A stretch of 64,000 nt of DNA from contig JAIXMO010000005.1 in NCBI GenBank assembly GCA_025677825.1, forward strand, positions 248,001 to 312,000, given 5' to 3'. The DNA is from Helicostylum pulchrum. Its lineage: Eukaryota > Mucoromycota > Mucoromycetes > Mucorales > Mucoraceae. The position numbers and the translations under genes are program-made. This document shows, one piece after another, positions 33,218 through 44,280 of the stretch; positions within the stretch are counted from its first letter, which is position 1; every line of letters starts with the position of its first letter. The notes beneath the pieces were generated by a model. That model searched no databases, was not told the origin of the DNA, and worked only from the letters and a program-made list of their open reading frames with translations.

Positions 33218-36200
33218 ATGGAAACGTCTCTAAGTAGAAGAACAACAACAAGGCTTATGCCATTACAGGATGAGAATCCAAATGCAACACCGAGAAAAAG
33301 AAACAATTCACTCATTCCTATAGAACTCATGATCAATAGTGGTGAAGGCGGTAGAGAGTGCGCTGCTTTAGCTACAGTATTTGGTGTACCAGAATATGTA
33401 GACTCTAAAATTTTTTGGGAAAGACAGCAATATCAACACGAAGGATTATTACCAAAGAAACAAGTTAATCCATTACTTTTAAGACCTAATAATACGTCTA
33501 CATTAACAGCAACAAATGAAAATAAATATGGTTATGTATCAGTAAATGGTACATCAGTTATGAGCAGACCATTATCATCTACAAGTGGTAACGAAGATGA
33601 CACTATTATGTTACCAGATCAATCCAAGTTTGTTATTTCGTCCTACGTTGATTCAGTTCTGGATCCAGTAGGCTCCAGTGAATTACTCAAACCTTCCTTT
33701 CCAGGTAGTAATACAGCACCTAGCCCAACTGCCTCCAAAAGTTTTTCATTACCTGCTATACCAACAGTTAGTAAATTCAACGATATATTATACGAAGATG
33801 AGAATGGTTTTGATATCATGTTTCCAGCAAACCCTTCATCTATTTTAATTCATTCGTCTACACCTATCATCAAAACCGAATCAATTTCTTCAGTTGATAG
33901 TTCACTTGTACTTTCTTCTCATTCAGCAAAGAATATCACAGTAACTGCAGTTCAAGATGAAGAAACAGAATCTATAAATCCTACATCAAAACTAGTGGTC
34001 GTTATTGGTTCGCCCGAATTATTCGATTTAATTATATCTGATCAAGACGAAAGATTTATTATATGGGGGCCCGATCCAATCGTACTTTCTTCTTCAATGG
34101 CCACAACAACAACTCCTGAAAGTCCTTCTTCTTATGCTACTTTATATAATAACCAACAAAATAAAAGACCCGAATTAAAAGGGTTCTCCTCTAATGCTAC
34201 TTCTACTCTCACCAGAAGTAAATCCATTCAAAATACCAATAACACAAGGTCAAGTTTTGCTTCCGTTAGATTATCTGCTCAACTTTGGTCTGAAAGTCTC
34301 AAATTAGGAAATAAACATCAATCCACTTTAAATAATGATAGGCCTCAAATGACGAAACACGGTTCCTTATTGTTAAGAAAGGCTTTTGGAATTAAATCAA
34401 AACATGCCAATAAGAGAAATTCAGTTAGCAGTGATGTCAATACTTTAGTCGCTTCTAATATACCAAAAGTTATTGAAGCTGCCACCATTCATAAACTTGT
34501 AGAAAAATTAACAAATACATTAGGTACAATTAATGTTTATATCTATACACACAAACATATTCATCGTTATTTATTTTTTTCCTGTTATTAGATTATACTT
34601 TTATGACTGATTTCTTTTTAACATACAGAGACTTTTTATGTTCAGAAGATTTATGTCAATTATTAATATCAAGATTTTACTGGGCATTAAAAGATGACCA
34701 AGAATCGAGAAGAATTGTTAGAATTAGGTAAGTTTTTTATATATATGTATATTCATATATGTGTATATTTAAATAACACTTTTATTTTAGAACATTTGTC
34801 GTTCTTAGACATTGGTTAAACAATTACTTTGTTCATGACTTTATTGGAAATAGACCTTTACGAAGAATTTTAACAGATTTCCTTAACAAACTCCCACGAC
34901 ATCCACTTGTAAAAGAGTCCCCGCGCGACCAACGCATTGTTAAAATATTAAAACGCGTCGTACGAAGACTTAAAAAGTTGTACTACAATCGTTCTTCGGG
35001 AGCTTCTCGCGTTAAAGTGATCGCGCCACCCCCTCCTACAGCCGAACAAGAACAGATGGGAGAAATTGTACGTGCAAAATTATCTCAGAATGCCATTAGA
35101 AGAAAGACGGCATTAGGTGTTGATATGAGTAGTCATCATAATGGTAATATGGCGGTACAAGATGCTCGGTATGCTCCTGTTGTAGTGGTTGGAAGTTTAA
35201 ATATGAAGGGAAGTTTCATAGACTCGGGTTTAGAAAATAATAAGACATCGTTTGTACAGTTACGTAGATACCCTTCTCAGCATTCCGCACCTGCACCACA
35301 TGAAGTAGAAAATAGTGTAGTGACTGGATTAGAAGATACGCAGACCATTCGTTCATCGGTTCATCATCGTTACGATAAAAGTGTACATGAAACTTCCGAT
35401 TTAGCTGCTGAAGGTGGTACCAGTAACGGTGGAGCAAATGAAGCTAGTTCTGTCATTAGTGTTGCTTCAGACGATTCTCTTGAAAGTGAACTAAGTGCCG
35501 GTGAAACCATTCCAGACGAATCAGATGAAGAAGAAGAAGATACGCATTCCCAAATTCAACAAGGCTCCTTTGTTGAATATGATGAACACGAACGTCATTG
35601 GTTGCAAGAGCAACAAGAGACCTTGAATTATTTTAAGGCCTTGGGTAATGGTAAGACCGCATTCGATCAACCCGAATCAGCTGGTTTGATTGCAGAAGAT
35701 ATATCTGTTTCGCCTACTCAATTAACTGCCCCTGCTTTGCATATACGACCCAAGATACCAACTGAATTTATTCACGTGGATAAAGCTGATTTAACAAGTG
35801 AATATTCTATACCCTCTACACCTTCTACACCTACACATGCTACAGCACAAATGAAGAAAGAAAACAGTGGACCAAGAGAAATTCGCCGCGTACCTTCCGA
35901 ACGTTGGTGTAAAACTGACGATTATCAAAATAAACACCCATTGGATGTCGAACATAGTAAGAGTTTACCGGATGAACTGTTAAAGGAACTCAGTGGAGAT
36001 GAAGCCCAACACAGGACACCTATTGGTTTATCTAGAAAATTATCCAAAAAGAGCATCGAACGAAGAAAGAGTGAACGTAGCTTACAAGACGGTGCTTGGT
36101 CATCTTTACCTTCCTCAGCTACCAATTCACCTTATTTAACTGGTGCAGTCTCGGATCATGATATTCCAGATGTACCCGAGCTTCCTCCTTTAACACCATA

Positions 36201-38291
36201 TATGTTTGGTGGTGGTGGTGGCGGTGGTACTAGTATCAAGGGTCGTAGTAAATTGTTAAAAAAGAAGAAAAGTTTATTAAACAAAAAGAAATCAAATATT
36301 TCTCATCCAGATGAATCTTTACCAGTAGAAAATATTGCAGAAACTTTTGCTTCCATTCCTTATGAAGCTACCAAAGTCTCCAAGAGCTCGGATGAACCAA
36401 AAGAGGATGGTAATACAGAGAATAAGTCCGTTCCTAAACGTAGACTTTCTAGAGCCCTGTCGAGAGTATTTAGACCCAATCAAGAGGAAAAGGCAGCAAA
36501 GGAGGATATCAAAGTAGAACCAATGTCAACAACGAGCTCTGATACACAAGTTAAAATAGAATCTGTACCAGCTGAGGCCGAACAAGAAAAGCAACAAGGA
36601 GGTCATCTGGTTAGTTTGATTGCACAACGGTTAAGATTAAATAGTGTAGATGATAGCGAGCCAGAAGATGCTTGCGATTGTGCTAAATGTTCTGGAAGAG
36701 ATGATAGTCCAATTACATGCAGAAGACTAAGCGTTATGTTAATTGCAGATGATGAACGTAGAAACAGTTTTGAATTAAGACGCAAACGTGGTGCCAGTAT
36801 TGATATGGATCATCATGATTTAATAAACCACCTTGGATCTGCGTCTAAAGAGCAAAAGAATGGAAAGGACGTCAAGACCGGACCTGTATATCTTGGTCAT
36901 TTACAAGCAAGATCTGTTATTGGATCAAATATTTTACACGACGATGATCAGCACTCAGTGCACTCAGTGCACGATTCAGATAATTCAGATGACGATAATA
37001 GTACAGTTAGTTTTGTACCCTCTGAAAGATCTATCAGAACAGAGGCACAAGCAAGTTCTAGCCGTGCTAGAATGTCATTTGTTTCAGATGCTACTTCACC
37101 TGTACCTAGATCCAAGATGATCGAACTTGGTATCCCCCCTGAAGTACCTAATCATTTAGATTTAGAAAAATCTTTAACAGATCATACAGAAACACCTTCA
37201 TCTGTACCTAGACCAATTCAAGTCAATCATGGAATGAAACCAACCGGTCGTTGTTTTATCATGTCTTATCGAACCAGTAAAATTGCTAGTCAACTTTGCT
37301 TTATTGAACGTGACGTATTGGTTAAAGTAGGCTGGGAAGAATTAATTCATTGTAAATGGACAAAGATGGATGCTAGTGGTAAAATCAACCCTAATTATGG
37401 TCAAGAAAGTAATTTTGAGGGTATTCATGTTGATGAAGAAAAGATTAACTATACTCGTCAATCAGAAATGAGACGTACAGAGGAACAGGGTATCGAACAG
37501 GTCATCTTAAGATTTAATACAGTATGCTTATGGGTATCTTCTGAAATTGTAAGAACAAGAAATATAAATGAACGCGTAAAGTTGATTGAAAAGTTTATCC
37601 GATTAGCCAAGGTAAATATATAACATATATTAAAGCAGAATAATATTCGTTACTAATTTAATAATAATAGAAATGTAAAATGTATTCCAATTATGCTACA
37701 CTTGTACAAATCCTTTTAGGTCTTCAATCACCTGCTGTCGCCCGTCTTGAAAGAACTTGGTCTAAAGTCAGTGCGAAGTGTCAAAAGTTGCTCAACAAGT
37801 TGACAGAATTTACATCTCCTATGAAGAACTGGAAAAATATTCGTGATAGTATGACAGAAGTAGCCGAAGAATATGGTAATTCACCTGCAGAAGTACAAGT
37901 TGAAATGCCTGGTACTACAGCAAACAAACAAAAGTTTAAAAAGACGACACGTATCAAGATTCCTTTTGGAGGCTGTATTCCATTTCTTGGTATCTATCTC
38001 TCTGATCTCGTCTTTAATTCTGAAAAGCCTAGATTTTTAAAAGCAAACTTGGAAAGTCAAAGAATTTATAGTGCTAATAATACACGAAATATGCCAGTTT
38101 GTTTAGATCAACCTTTAGTAAACTTTAGAAAGCATCGTGTAATCGCTACTGTTATCAAGAGAGTTTTGACGTTTCAAGGTTTATCAACGCGTTATTCGTT
38201 TGATGCCGATGGAATCTTGCTGGAAAAATGTCGAAACTTGCAAGTATTGGATCCTGCTAAAATTAGAGAATTAAGTGCTGCTTTAGAGTAA
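33218..38291 (+). CDS. Lte1-like Ras-family guanine nucleotide exchange factor
   Basis: Four exons (33218-34523, 34592-34727, 34791-37611, 37671-38291) total 4884 nt, 1627 aa, with consistent phases. A RasGEF N-terminal (REM) module spans roughly residues 420-540: HKLVEKLTNTLDYTFMTDFF, LTYRDFLCSEDLCQLLISRF, VRIRTFVVLRHWLNNYFVHD, DFIGNRPLRRILTDFLN. A long acidic/Ser-rich disordered middle includes a poly-Gly tract (near 36209-36230). The catalytic RasGEF domain lies at ~1285-1627: ASQLCFIERDVLVKVGWEEL, NYATLVQILLGLQSPAVARL, PFGGCIPFLGIYLSDLVF, NFRKHRVIATVIKRV. The order and long linker resemble fungal Lte1, which in yeast promotes mitotic exit through Tem1-pathway regulation. Whether exchange activity or a scaffold role applies here is unknown. 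An extra 5' exon is possible. Confidence 0.87.
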
Positions 38292-38539
38292 CTTGTTTTT
38301 TATCTATTATATATATACATTATCATCCCCCCCCCCTTATCATTATATCTATTATTATTACATATACATACCTAATTATATTTTATTTGAAATAAAATGA
38401 CCTTTTTTTCTCTCGTTCTGTGTAAGATTGCGTCTGCTTTTTTTTTAACCAATCAGCGCACCCCGTAAATGTTTCTTAACCAGTTTTTTTTTTTCGACAT
38501 TGTTTGGATCTTTTTCTCATTACATACTTCTTTTTTTTA
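38292..38539. promoter_or_regulatory. Short tandem-gene spacer with promoter
   Basis: This 248-bp spacer separates the RasGEF and RBM42-like genes. It includes a C9-10 run, AATAAA near 38390, and a T/C-rich tract ending directly at the ATG. It must hold both the 3' end of one gene and the promoter of the next. Confidence 0.4.
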
Positions 38540-39656
38540 ATGCCAACCGAAAAGAAAAAGGCAGAAGCTGAAGAACCGCAATATGCAGCAGAACAATATG
38601 CAGTAAATGACTATGCGGTTCCAGCAGATTACACAACACCTTATTATACCGCCGACGTAAGTGAGTACGCCGAAACTACAGATTACACACAAGCAGCCTA
38701 CGATTATACTGATCCTAACGCTCAGTATTATGATCCCAATCAGTATTATTACGACTATACGAATGGAGCCTATATTGAACATACAGCTGCTATGACAGCC
38801 CCTACAGCTGATCCTAATGCAGCTTATAATTACGATCAATATTATTCACAGCAACAAGCTTATTACGATCCGTCATATTATGCTGGCGATGGTACAGTTA
38901 CAAATAGTGGAGCACCTTTACCAGAATCGGTTACAGCCATTCAATCAGCGGCTACAGCGTCTAGTAAATACGCCAATACCACTACCTCGACTTATAACAC
39001 ACCTGCCACCCAAGCACCAAAAGTATATTACCCCTCCACAGCTAATTCAAATAACCCTATTGGACCTATTATTATAACCAAATCAGGTTATTCTGGACCC
39101 ACTACTGCTTCTACTACAACTGAATCATCAACATCATCTTCGGCAACAGCAGCAGCAACAGCAGCAGCAGCCGCAACAGCAGCAGCAAGTACTAAAAAGA
39201 AGGTAAAAAAAGTAGTCAGAGCAGCCGGCGGAGAAGTTTGGGAAGATCATTCATTAGAAGATTGGGATGATAACGATTTTCGTTTGTTTGCTGGTGATTT
39301 GGGTAACGAAGTAACCGAAGAAATCTTGTATAAAGCGTTTTCGAAATATCCTAGTTTGTTAAGAACTAGAGTCGTGCGTGATACTCGTACAATGAAGTCG
39401 AAAGGGTTTGGATTTATTAGTTTTAAAGATCCTGATGATTTTGTTAAAGCATGGAGAGAAATGAACGGTAAAGTAAAAAAAAGGGATTTACTCTGCTAAA
39501 ATATGTATATCTTATACATTTCTTTTCTTTTTGTTAGGTAAATATGTCGGAAATAGACCCATCAAGTTGCGTAAGAGTACTTGGAAAGAACGTAATGTCG
39601 ATGTTAGAGCAAAGAAGGAAAGAGATCGTGTTGGTCCTTATACAAAAAATCGCTAA
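38540..39656 (+). CDS. RBM42-like RNA-binding protein
   Basis: Two exons (38540-39467 and 39538-39656) join to 1047 nt, 348 aa. The N-terminal half is Tyr/Ala/Thr-rich and disordered (repeated QYYDPN-like and YDYT units, then a poly-Ala/Thr stretch from GCA repeats near 39140-39187). The single RRM is at the C-terminus: FRLFAGDLGNEVTEEILYKA, then SKGFGFISFKDPDDFVKAWR. The intron interrupts EMNG|KYVGNRPIKLRKSTWKERN just after the RRM. The DWDDNDFR lead-in, the GDLGNEV RNP2 and the PIKLRKSTWKERNVDV tail are diagnostic of RBM42, a U4/U6.U5 tri-snRNP-associated or mRNA-binding protein. The start is the ATG at 38540; upstream in-frame sequence lacks ATG. Confidence 0.93.
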
Positions 39657-40143
39657 TCATATAGTACTGTCGATTTGTGCTTTTAATAAAAAAAAACGTA
39701 GCTTGAAATTCGAGCTCTATCTTACAAAATAAAATTGCTTATAAATATTATGAACAAGTACGAGAATCTCAAAGGGGGTTTATTTTTATTGTGGATAATG
39801 TTACCTTGTTCGTACCAATTGAATGGGCAATTGAATTCTGGGCTCTATTTAATTAAAGCTCGAACCAAACAAGGTACCGCATACTATATTCCTGCAAAAA
39901 AGGTATGCCACCTCGACCCACAATGCGTCCTCTTCTAGGAGGGGGAGGCAGGCTCATATTGTTCGTTTAATTCTTTCATATACTAACTTTTACTTCTTTT
40001 GTCTCTTCATTCTGTCTCTTCGTTCTGTGCCCCTTTTGTTATTTTTAGTTTAATTTGAATAAAAAGTGTATTTAATTTGTGACCCTTTTTTTTTTTTTTT
40101 TTTTTTCTACTTCTTTCTTTCTCTCTCTCATTTTTTTTGCACA
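39657..40143. other. Spacer
   Basis: No confident gene. A 62-codon ORF from ATG 39750 has no recognisable features. The end is a ~24-nt T-run (from 40086) and a CTTT-rich tract before the next ATG. Confidence 0.3.
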
Positions 40144-41023
40144 ATGGGACGTACTAAATTAGTGAAACGAACAGCGCGTAAACACTTTTTAGAACGTTAT
40201 GGTTCAGAAAAAATATTGAGTGAGTTATCTCAGGAAGATTATAAGCTGCTAACAACGAAAACGAGACGCTGTTACTCGGAAAATAATACTGCGGTAGAAG
40301 AAGTAAAAGAACTTCGCTTTAGCGTAGCTCAAGTAGAAGCATTAACAAACGCTTCACAAGAGTTAGTTCTGGATTTGTATAAGAAGTTTGCCACTGAAAA
40401 CGGGTTTCCTGAATTAATCGATCAGGTAAAGAATAAAACTTCAATTATTGAATCTACTACTTGTGAAGCTGATATTACTCCACTCGATGATGACCCTGAA
40501 ATTCGAAAAAGATTCAGGCAACAAACATCGCAAGACAGACACTTAAGTAAGTACTACTTTTTATACGTCTATAAAAAAAAAATCTAAATGAATAATATAT
40601 AGTCGTTGACACTTTTTTTTTATACGTGTGTATATAGATCTTTTGAGGAATGGACCAACAACACATAGAATAGATTCTGGAGGAGTGGAGAAAAATTTAG
40701 AATTAGAGACCACAAAACCCTTAAGAACAAAAGAATTATATGTTAGCTCTGTTCTTCCTTCTTTTTCCAGTAACGACGATACACACACTGAAGCTGGTTC
40801 AAGTCATGGATTGAAGAGTGTATATTCTGCTAGTTCTGAAGGATCAAAGCGTAGTCAAGGATCACTTCATTCACTCTCAACAAGTCATGGTTCACCTCAA
40901 TCACAGGCTACAAGTCAAGGATCAAAACTTTCAAACCGTAGTGATAGTAATAATAGTGATACTAACAGTAAAAAAGATAACACTTTAGATCCTGCTGATG
41001 ATGGCTTTTCTATTCAAGCTTAA
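40144..41023 (+). CDS. Uncharacterised Ser-rich protein with basic N-terminus
   Basis: Two exons (40144-40546 and 40638-41023) join to 789 nt, 262 aa. The N-terminus, MGRTKLVKRTARKHFLERYG, is basic and superficially like histone H3 (ARTKQTARKS). Residues 20-110 look helical (SEKILSELSQEDYKLLTTKT, VKELRFSVAQVEALTNASQE, LVLDLYKKFATENGF), possibly a small folded domain or coiled coil. The second exon encodes a Ser-rich disordered tail with SxxSxGS-type repeats (SHGLKSVYSASSEGSKRSQG). I recognise no family. A nuclear or chromatin role is conceivable from the basic tail but is speculation. Splice phases fit and the start sits after a pyrimidine tract. Confidence 0.7.
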
Positions 41024-41149
41024 AAAAAGAACGTACGTAATTACACACACCCGACCATGTTTGTCGTTTCAGTAATGCAAAAAAAAAAAATAATATATAT
41101 ATTTGAAAAATAAAGAAATGAAAAAAAAATGAATACACTATGATAAAAA

Positions 41150-41235
41150 CAAAGGGCAAAGATAAACTAAGAGAGCTTGATTTAAAGATCTTTTATAAGT
41201 TAAGATTAAATTGTTTACAGAAAATGAATTACATT
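41150..41235 (+). repeat. Dispersed repeat B, 3' fragment (copy 4)
   Basis: AAGAGAGCTTGATTTAAAGATC and TTTTATAAGTTAAGATTAAA then TTGTTTACAGAAAATGAATTACATT match 15900-15980 closely. The fragment ends exactly where the homeodomain ORF stops on the other strand, suggesting that an insertion defined the present 3' end of that gene. Confidence 0.7.
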
Positions 41236-41526
41236 CTAGTTTAAAATAAATTTAAGGGCGTACTTTTCATTTCTTTGGTTTGATAACCTTGTTTCTTTAA
41301 CTCTTCTGTTCTGAAACCAGGAAGTAATACGCTTATCGCTGGTCCCAAACTGAACAGCGAGTTCATCTACTTCCTCTTTGGAGGGATAAGAGTTGTATCC
41401 AAATTTAAGTTCTAGAATACTGGTTTCTTCCGCAGTAAATTTCTGTCTGCGTACGATATCTGTACCGTACTCTTCCTCTTCTTCGAAAGTAAATCTCTGG
41501 ACTTGGGGTCGGTTTCCTTTTGGCAT
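41236..41526 (-). CDS. Small homeodomain protein
   Basis: The single-exon 96-aa ORF is nearly all homeodomain. After an acidic leader (MPKGNRPQVQRFTFEEEEEY) come RRQKFTAEETSILELKFGYN, SYPSKEEVDELAVQFGTSDK and RITSWFQNRRVKETRLSNQ, with the invariant recognition-helix WFQNRR. It should bind DNA as a transcription regulator. Most fungal homeodomain regulators are much longer. This one ends with KYALKFILN immediately at a repeat B fragment, so it may be truncated at the 3' side by that insertion. It is convergent with the gene at 40144-41023. Confidence 0.8.
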   Translation of the reverse strand: MPKGNRPQVQRFTFEEEEEYGTDIVRRQKFTAEETSILELKFGYNSYPSKEEVDELAVQFGTSDKRITSWFQNRRVKETRLSNQRNEKYALKFILN

Positions 41527-42115
41527 TTGAAATAAAAAATGTACTTTATATATATGCTCTTATGCACAGTAGTTTATTTAAGAAGGACAATATCCTTTTG
41601 TACAGGCATAAAAGAGAACAAAAACGCTACATTGTTAAAACGAAAAGAGAACGAAAAAAGTGATTTTTTTTTTTAAAAAAAAGATAGAATATACACAGCT
41701 TGGGTTGATCCGTTTTCTCGCATAATCTATTATTTATTTTTATTCAAGTACATGTCTACAACTTGTCGCCGACAACTTATTTTAACACATCATAAATGTC
41801 GCTTCTGGAACAAATCATTAGGCGATAATGACTAATTAGATAAGGCTGCGGATAAATTCAAGAGTCTTTCTCGTTTTTTTTTACGCATTGCGTTGTTCAA
41901 AGCTCAGGTCTTCATCAATTACTACATTATAAAGTACCCCCAAAAATCTCCCAAACGAATTTTTTAAGCAAACTTTAACATTAGTGTCCAGGTGCGTAGT
42001 ATGCATTTTTAAAGCTTTTATTTTTTAAACCCCACGTACCCCCCTCCGTCCTTGTCAATAAAAATAAATAAATTGGACAACTCATTGTTTCTTTTCTTAC
42101 TTCTTAAAAAAAAAA
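41527..42115. other. Divergent promoter region
   Basis: The ~590-bp region lies between the minus-strand homeodomain gene and plus-strand Zim17. No coding sequence was seen. A pyrimidine tract plus A-run directly precedes the Zim17 ATG. Confidence 0.35.
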
Positions 42116-42685
42116 ATGTTCCGTTCTATTCAACGTTTTGCACTTGCAAAATCTTTCACTCAACAACATGCTATTAAAATAATTAGTGTTGCTCGTCCTA
42201 GTAGCCTAACTATGAGACACGCTCCTTTTCCTTTTCAATACCAACCTCAAGGTGCTTTATTCCATACTAAAACTGCACTGTTTGAACAACAACAAAAAGA
42301 AGAAGAAGATATTGACCCTCAACATAAAATGCTTATTGGTTTTACGTGTAAGGTATGTCAAGATCGTTCTCACCACGTAATGTCGAAACATTCATATACC
42401 AAAGGTGTTGTATTGATCCAATGTCCTGGTTGTAAGAATCGTCACTTGATTGCAGATAACTTGGGTTGGTTTAGAGATAGTAAAACAACAGTTGAAGACT
42501 TGGTTAAAGAAAAGGGAGAGGCTATTCGTAGAGTTGTAGTAGATCAAGACGGTGTAGAGAAATTAGGGGATTTAATGGAATGGTTACCAGAGATTGCCGA
42601 AGAAGAAAAGGTCAAGAAGGCTGAAGCAAAGTTAAAAGCAGAAGAGTTAAAAGCACAAGAAGAGTTAAAAAAGCCACAAGAATAG
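42116..42685 (+). CDS. ZIM17: Zim17/DNLZ mitochondrial Hsp70 escort protein
   Basis: A single-exon 189-aa protein. The first ~50 residues are basic and Gln/Ser-rich (MFRSIQRFALAKSFTQQHAI), consistent with a mitochondrial presequence. The DNL-type zinc finger follows: LIGFTCKVCQDRSHHVMSKH, SYTKGVVLIQCPGCKNRHLI, ADNLGWF, with both CxxC pairs and the signature DNL. Zim17 (Hep1/Tim15) keeps mitochondrial Hsp70 soluble and supports matrix import. The Lys/Glu-rich C-terminal tail (KAEAKLKAEELKAQEELKK) is a likely helix or coiled coil. Its stop codon lies only 5 nt from the stop of the convergent CDP-diacylglycerol synthase-like gene, so transcripts must overlap. Confidence 0.95.
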   Translation: MFRSIQRFALAKSFTQQHAIKIISVARPSSLTMRHAPFPFQYQPQGALFHTKTALFEQQQKEEEDIDPQHKMLIGFTCKVCQDRSHHVMSKHSYTKGVVLIQCPGCKNRHLIADNLGWFRDSKTTVEDLVKEKGEAIRRVVVDQDGVEKLGDLMEWLPEIAEEEKVKKAEAKLKAEELKAQEELKKPQE

Positions 42686-42690
42686 ATTTA

Positions 42691-43668
42691 TTATGTAATA
42701 TATTTGAAATAAACAAATGTAAATACAGAAACGAATAATTGACAATCCACTCTGTCTGTCAGTCCACCATGTCCAGGAATAAGTTGTCCAAAGTCTTTAA
42801 TTTTAGCCGCTCTTTTAATTGAACTTGTAAAGAAGCCTCCAAATGGTGCATAAATTGAAGCAAATAATGCTAATATAACACCATGCCATTGTATGTCATC
42901 ATAGATATCCTATACATAATAAGTTATTATTTCAGCCCTTTTTCTTTTTTTGTTATGTATAACATACGTGATTGCTTGTCAGTTTGTCAAATTGTGAAAG
43001 CCAGCTGGAAAACTAAGTTCATAATTTTTAAAATTTTAACCTTAATTTGACAAATTCTTTTGTATTACCTTGTATGCAAACAATACAGTAATGACACCAG
43101 CTCCAATAAATCCTTCTACTGTTTTACTAGGGCTTACATTTAAAAGTTTATGTTTACCAAACAATCTTCCGCAGATAAAAGCAGCAGTGTCATTACAAAC
43201 CACAAGTGAACAAGGAAATAAAAACCTAAAAAAGATAATAATTAAATAAAAGTTTATAAAAGGGTTTAGTGGGTTAGTTAGTACCAAAATATGCCTCCAT
43301 TGCAGATATTGAAATGAATGACAGTAGGTTGAACAGTAGTGTAAATTGTAACAACGTGTACATAAAACGTGTGTAAAAGACAATCAGCCAGATCCGTCTT
43401 CACGTTATTATCCAGAATGAGACAGACCCACAGCATAAACCCTGAATATGTTAAAAATAAAACCATAATAGACACATGGGGGAAAAACCTCATCTACTTA
43501 CATTGAGTATATGCGATCACGTACCAGATCAATATATTTGCATAATTAGCGTAAATAAGGTGCAAACAAAGTGTTAGAGAGATAAAGAAAAGGGCCCTAA
43601 AAGTGAGATTATTTAGAATACAAGCCATCCCCCATTTTACATTACTACTTGTACCAATCAAATAACAT
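42691..43668 (-). CDS. Short CDP-diacylglycerol synthase-like protein (possibly decaying)
   Basis: Phosphatidate cytidylyltransferase makes CDP-diacylglycerol from phosphatidate and CTP. Exons at 43225-43069 and 42909-42691 are clear: [40 protein letters not shown], then [20 protein letters not shown] and the full family signature S-x-I-K-R-x4-K-D-x5[11 protein letters not shown]. Further exons 43441-43285, 43596-43502 and a 14-nt first exon from ATG 43668 can be added with GT-AG sites and matching phases, giving 642 nt, 213 aa. This is about half the usual ~450 aa. The N-terminal membrane helices, the luminal loop before the last exon, and the C-terminal tail are missing, and residues 40-80 are poorly conserved. 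It may be a short paralogue or a pseudogene still in frame. Confidence 0.65.
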
Positions 43669-44280
43669 TTGCTTCTTTTTAAGTAGAACCAGGGAACTCG
43701 TTAAACTAGCGCTACGTAGTTCCTATATAAAATGATAATACTTAAATTGTGTGTATGTGCCACATGGGGGGGGGGGGGAGGGTTTTCAACTCCTTATGTT
43801 TACTTGAAACACCTTGACTTGGATTGCAATCATTAAAAGGAGATTCAATTCATTTATGCCTGATAATAGTATACTGATTAGCAATACAACCATGACTATC
43901 CCAGCTGTGAATCTTAGTTGTATCTCGAGTGTCATTTCCTTTTGATAAGTAAGCAAAAAAAAAAAAAAGACGGGGCAACTTCTATTAGCTTATACGTCTA
44001 TTATATATACTTTAGTTTCTACTTGATACAATCTAGTATTATACTTGTAGTTGACCTGATACTATCCAGCTATTCTTTGTCACTGATGAAAAAAATAAAA
44101 AGGAGAGGCGCAGTCAATGCTTGTATAAAGATTCAACATGACTCACCTGCTATAAACATTAATACTTGATACATATAAAAAAAACCATTCCGGAGTGCGA
44201 AAGTGACTTAAAACAAATTTTTTCTCTTCTTCTTTATCCCTTGCGTTTTTTTTTTATAATTATTTCATTCTCTTTTAAAC
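43669..44280. other. Divergent intergenic region
   Basis: No coding sequence was seen that would supply the missing N-terminus of the CDS-like gene. It contains a G11 run near 43767. A TTTTCTCTTCTTCTTTATCCC tract precedes the glutaminyl-tRNA synthetase ATG. Confidence 0.35.

Noticed and set aside
39735..39938. Short ORF after the RBM42-like gene
   Set aside because: About 62 codons from the ATG, no homology recognised, and it overlaps the expected 3' UTR.
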